Source of the DNA: Rhodospirillales bacterium
Lineage (GTDB): Bacteria; Pseudomonadota; Alphaproteobacteria; Rhodospirillales; Defluviicoccaceae
Direction of reading: 5' to 3'
Assembly: GCA_016710335.1 (NCBI GenBank)
Contig: JADJXQ010000007.1
Location: 1-64,000, forward strand
Length of the DNA: 64,000 bases
Shown here piece by piece: positions 62,451-64,000 of the stretch. Every line of letters starts with the position of its first letter. The stretch's first letter is position 1. A program made the translations under genes and the position numbers. The notes below the pieces were generated by a model. That model had not been told where the DNA came from. It was given only the letters and a program-made list of their open reading frames with translations, and did no database searches.

Positions 62451-64000
62451 TCAGGGGTCAAGGCACAGGTGCGATTCGCTTGGCGCGCTGGGCATCGACG
62501 GTGGCGGCGCGCCCATCAGGAGGTCCTGGGCCTGCTGGTTCATCGGGAAGGCGATGACCTCGCGGATGTTCGGCTCGTCGGCGAGCAGCATCACGATGCG
62601 GTCGATGCCCGGGCGCCGAGCCGCCATGCGGCGGGCGCCGAACTGGAAGGCGTTGTAGAGGCCGCCGAAACGGCGCTCCACCTCGTCGGCGTCGTAGCCG
62701 GCGATCGCGAACGCCTTGACCATGATGTCCGGGCGGTGGTTGCGGATCGCGCCCGACGACAGCTCGACGCCGTTGCAGACGATGTCGTACTGGAACGCCT
62801 TGATCGCGAGCGGGTCCATCGTCTCCAGCGCCTCCATGCCGCCCTGCGGCATCGAGAACGGGTTGTGGCTGAACTCGATCAGGCCGGTGTCCTCGTTGAG
62901 CTCGTACATCGGGAAGTCGACGATCCAGCAGAACCGGAACGCCCCCTCCTCGAGCAGGCCCAGTTCCTCGCCGATCCGCTCCGCGCCAGGCCGGCGAACT
63001 TCGCCGCCTGCGTCTTGGCTGGCAGACGAAGAACACCGCATCGCCATCGCCGACCCCGGCCGCGCCCTCGGACGGGTCGATGCGCGCCGGCGTCGAGGTT
63101 CTTGGCGATCGGCCCCTTGGCGCCGCCCCTCGAACCAGATGTAGCCGAGCCCGCCTGCCTCGCCGCGCGCCCAGTCGTTGAGCTTGTCGAAAAGCTGCGC
63201 GGCTGCGGACCCTGCGCCCGGCGCCGGGATCGCGCGCACCACCCGCCCTTCTCGACGTTGCGCGCAAACAGCCCGAAGCCCGAGCCGCGAAAGCCTCGGT
63301 GACGTCGGCGATGACGAGCGGGTTGCGCAGGTCGGGCTTGTCCGGGCCGTAGCTGCGCATCGCCTCGATACGGGATGCGCGGGAACGGCTCCTCCGTCAC
63401 CGTGCGGTCGCCGCCGAACTCCCGGAACACGCCTGCGAGGATCGGCTCCAGCGCGGCGAACACGTCCTCCTGGGTCGCGAACGCCATCTCGAAGTCGAGC
63501 TGGTAGAACTCGCCCGGCGAACGGTCCGCCCGAGCGTCCTCGTCGCGGAAGCACGGCGCGATCTGGAAATAGCGGTCGAAGCCGGACGCCATCAGGAGCT
63601 GCTTGAACTGCTGCGGCGCCTGCGGCAGGGCGTAGAACTGCCCCGCATGCTGGCGCGCTCGGCACCAGGTAGTCGCGCGCCCCTTCGGGCGACGACGCGG
63701 TCAGGATCGGCGTCTGGAACTCGATGAAGCCCTGCTCGATCATGCGCCGGCGGATCGAGGCGATGACCCCGCGCGGAGCATGATGTTGCGGTGCACCTTG
63801 TCGCGGCGGAGGTCGAGGTAGCGGTAGCGAAGCCGCATCTCCTCGCCGTATTCCGTGTCGCCGAACACCTGCAACGGCAGCACGTCGGCCGGCGACTCGA
63901 TGTGGAACTCGTGAATGCGCACCTCCACCTCGCCCGTCGGCAGGCCGGGGTTGACGGTGTCGGCGGAGCGGCGCACCACCGGGCCGGTTATGGTGACGAC
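62451..64000 (-). CDS. aspS: Aspartyl-tRNA synthetase, partial (5' end beyond window) and frame-broken
   Basis: Class IIb synthetase that charges tRNA-Asp. Readable parts: [48 protein letters not shown], motif 2 in [20 protein letters not shown], then the GAD insert and [29 protein letters not shown] and motif 3 [15 protein letters not shown] near the C-terminus ([10 protein letters not shown]). These lie in three frames, with at least five switches, at about 63740, 63660, 63590, 63370 and 63000. An essential gene is unlikely to be so broken; base-calling indels near a contig edge are the probable cause. The last codons are uncertain for the same reason. Confidence 0.88.
   Translation of the reverse strand, partial: RHHNRPGGAPLRRHRQPRPADGRGGGAHSRVPHRVAGRRAAVAGVRRHGIRRGDAASLPLPRPPPRQGAPQHHAPRGVIASIRRRMIEQGFIEFQTPILTASSPEGARDYLVPSAPACGAVLRPAAGAAAVQAAPDGVRLRPLFPDRAVLPRRGRSGGPFAGRVLPARLRDGVRDPGGRVRRAGADPRRRVPGVRRRPHGDGGAVPAHPVSRRCAATARTSPTCATRSSSPTSPRLSRLGLRAVCAQRREGRVVRAIPAPGAGSAAAQLFDKLNDWARGEAGGLGYIWFEGRRQGADRQEPRRRRASTRPRARPGSAMAMRCSSSASQDAGGEVRRPGAERIGEELGLLEEGAFRFCWIVDFPMYELNEDTGLIEFSHNPFSMPQGGMEALETMDPLAIKAFQYDIVCNGVELSSGAIRNHRPDIMVKAFAIAGYDADEVERRFGGLYNAFQFGARRMAARRPGIDRIVMLLADEPNIREVIAFPMNQQAQDLLMGAPPPSMPSAPSESHLCLDP

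Overview
This is a GC-rich (about two-thirds G+C by eye) stretch of a bacterial chromosome. It most resembles an alphaproteobacterium of the Rhodospirillales type. The evidence is the mix of genes: an NnrS/hemerythrin nitric-oxide locus, 4-hydroxybenzoyl-CoA reductase, a caa3-type oxidase with fused subunits I and III, an iron-sulfur photolyase and a small Cys-rich protein of a kind I associate with that order. The taxonomic call is inference; there is no rRNA in the window.

Layout. 0.2-5.3 kb: M23 murein peptidase, rhomboid protease and ClpB. 5.5-8.1 kb: copper resistance pair copA-copB. 8.1-11.7 kb: a coiled-coil protein, a nucleotide-sugar epimerase, a small Cys-rich protein, a lone Flp pilin, a DUF2237 protein and an orphan gamma subunit of a 2-oxoacid oxidoreductase. 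11.8-19 kb: a nitrosative-stress island with four hemerythrins (one frameshifted), a DUF2249 protein, an NnrS protein, an NnrS-like membrane protein and an unusual regulator made of two complete Crp/Fnr modules in one chain. Four 14-bp FNR/DNR-type sites (TTGA-N6-TCAA or TCAT) lie in front of its genes. 19.1-30.3 kb: a complete type I-C CRISPR-Cas system (cas3-5-8c-7-4-1-2) and an array of 45 repeats plus a decayed 46th. 30.5-35.3 kb: CAP-domain protein, short LOV photoreceptor, D-lactate dehydrogenase, hicB and usp remnants, and an FeS photolyase. 35.4-42.1 kb: an insertion-sequence scrap, then a cobalamin-riboswitch-led B12 uptake operon (btuB-btuF-btuC-btuD-tonB). 42.2-47.4 kb: a lower-GC accessory stretch with a REP-associated transposase (RAYT), a RAYT relic, REP palindromes, two orphan genes and a decayed IS1634-type element. 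47.5-53.4 kb: caa3 oxidase operon with CtaG and a triheme cytochrome c. 53.6-57.2 kb: hybrid multi-PAS histidine kinase and a small protein. 57.3-61.1 kb: hcrCAB. 61.3-64 kb: a frameshifted sugar O-methyltransferase and a frameshifted, edge-truncated aspS.

The genes suggest a facultative organism that moves between oxic and micro-oxic or denitrifying conditions: aerobic caa3 oxidase, NO/O2-binding hemerythrins, anaerobic-type aromatic metabolism, lactate fermentation and light sensing. Several genes (hemerythrin 2, hcrA, methyltransferase, aspS, the transposase) carry single-base frame breaks. In the essential aspS these are most easily explained by indel errors in the assembly, so the other breaks should be read with that in mind.
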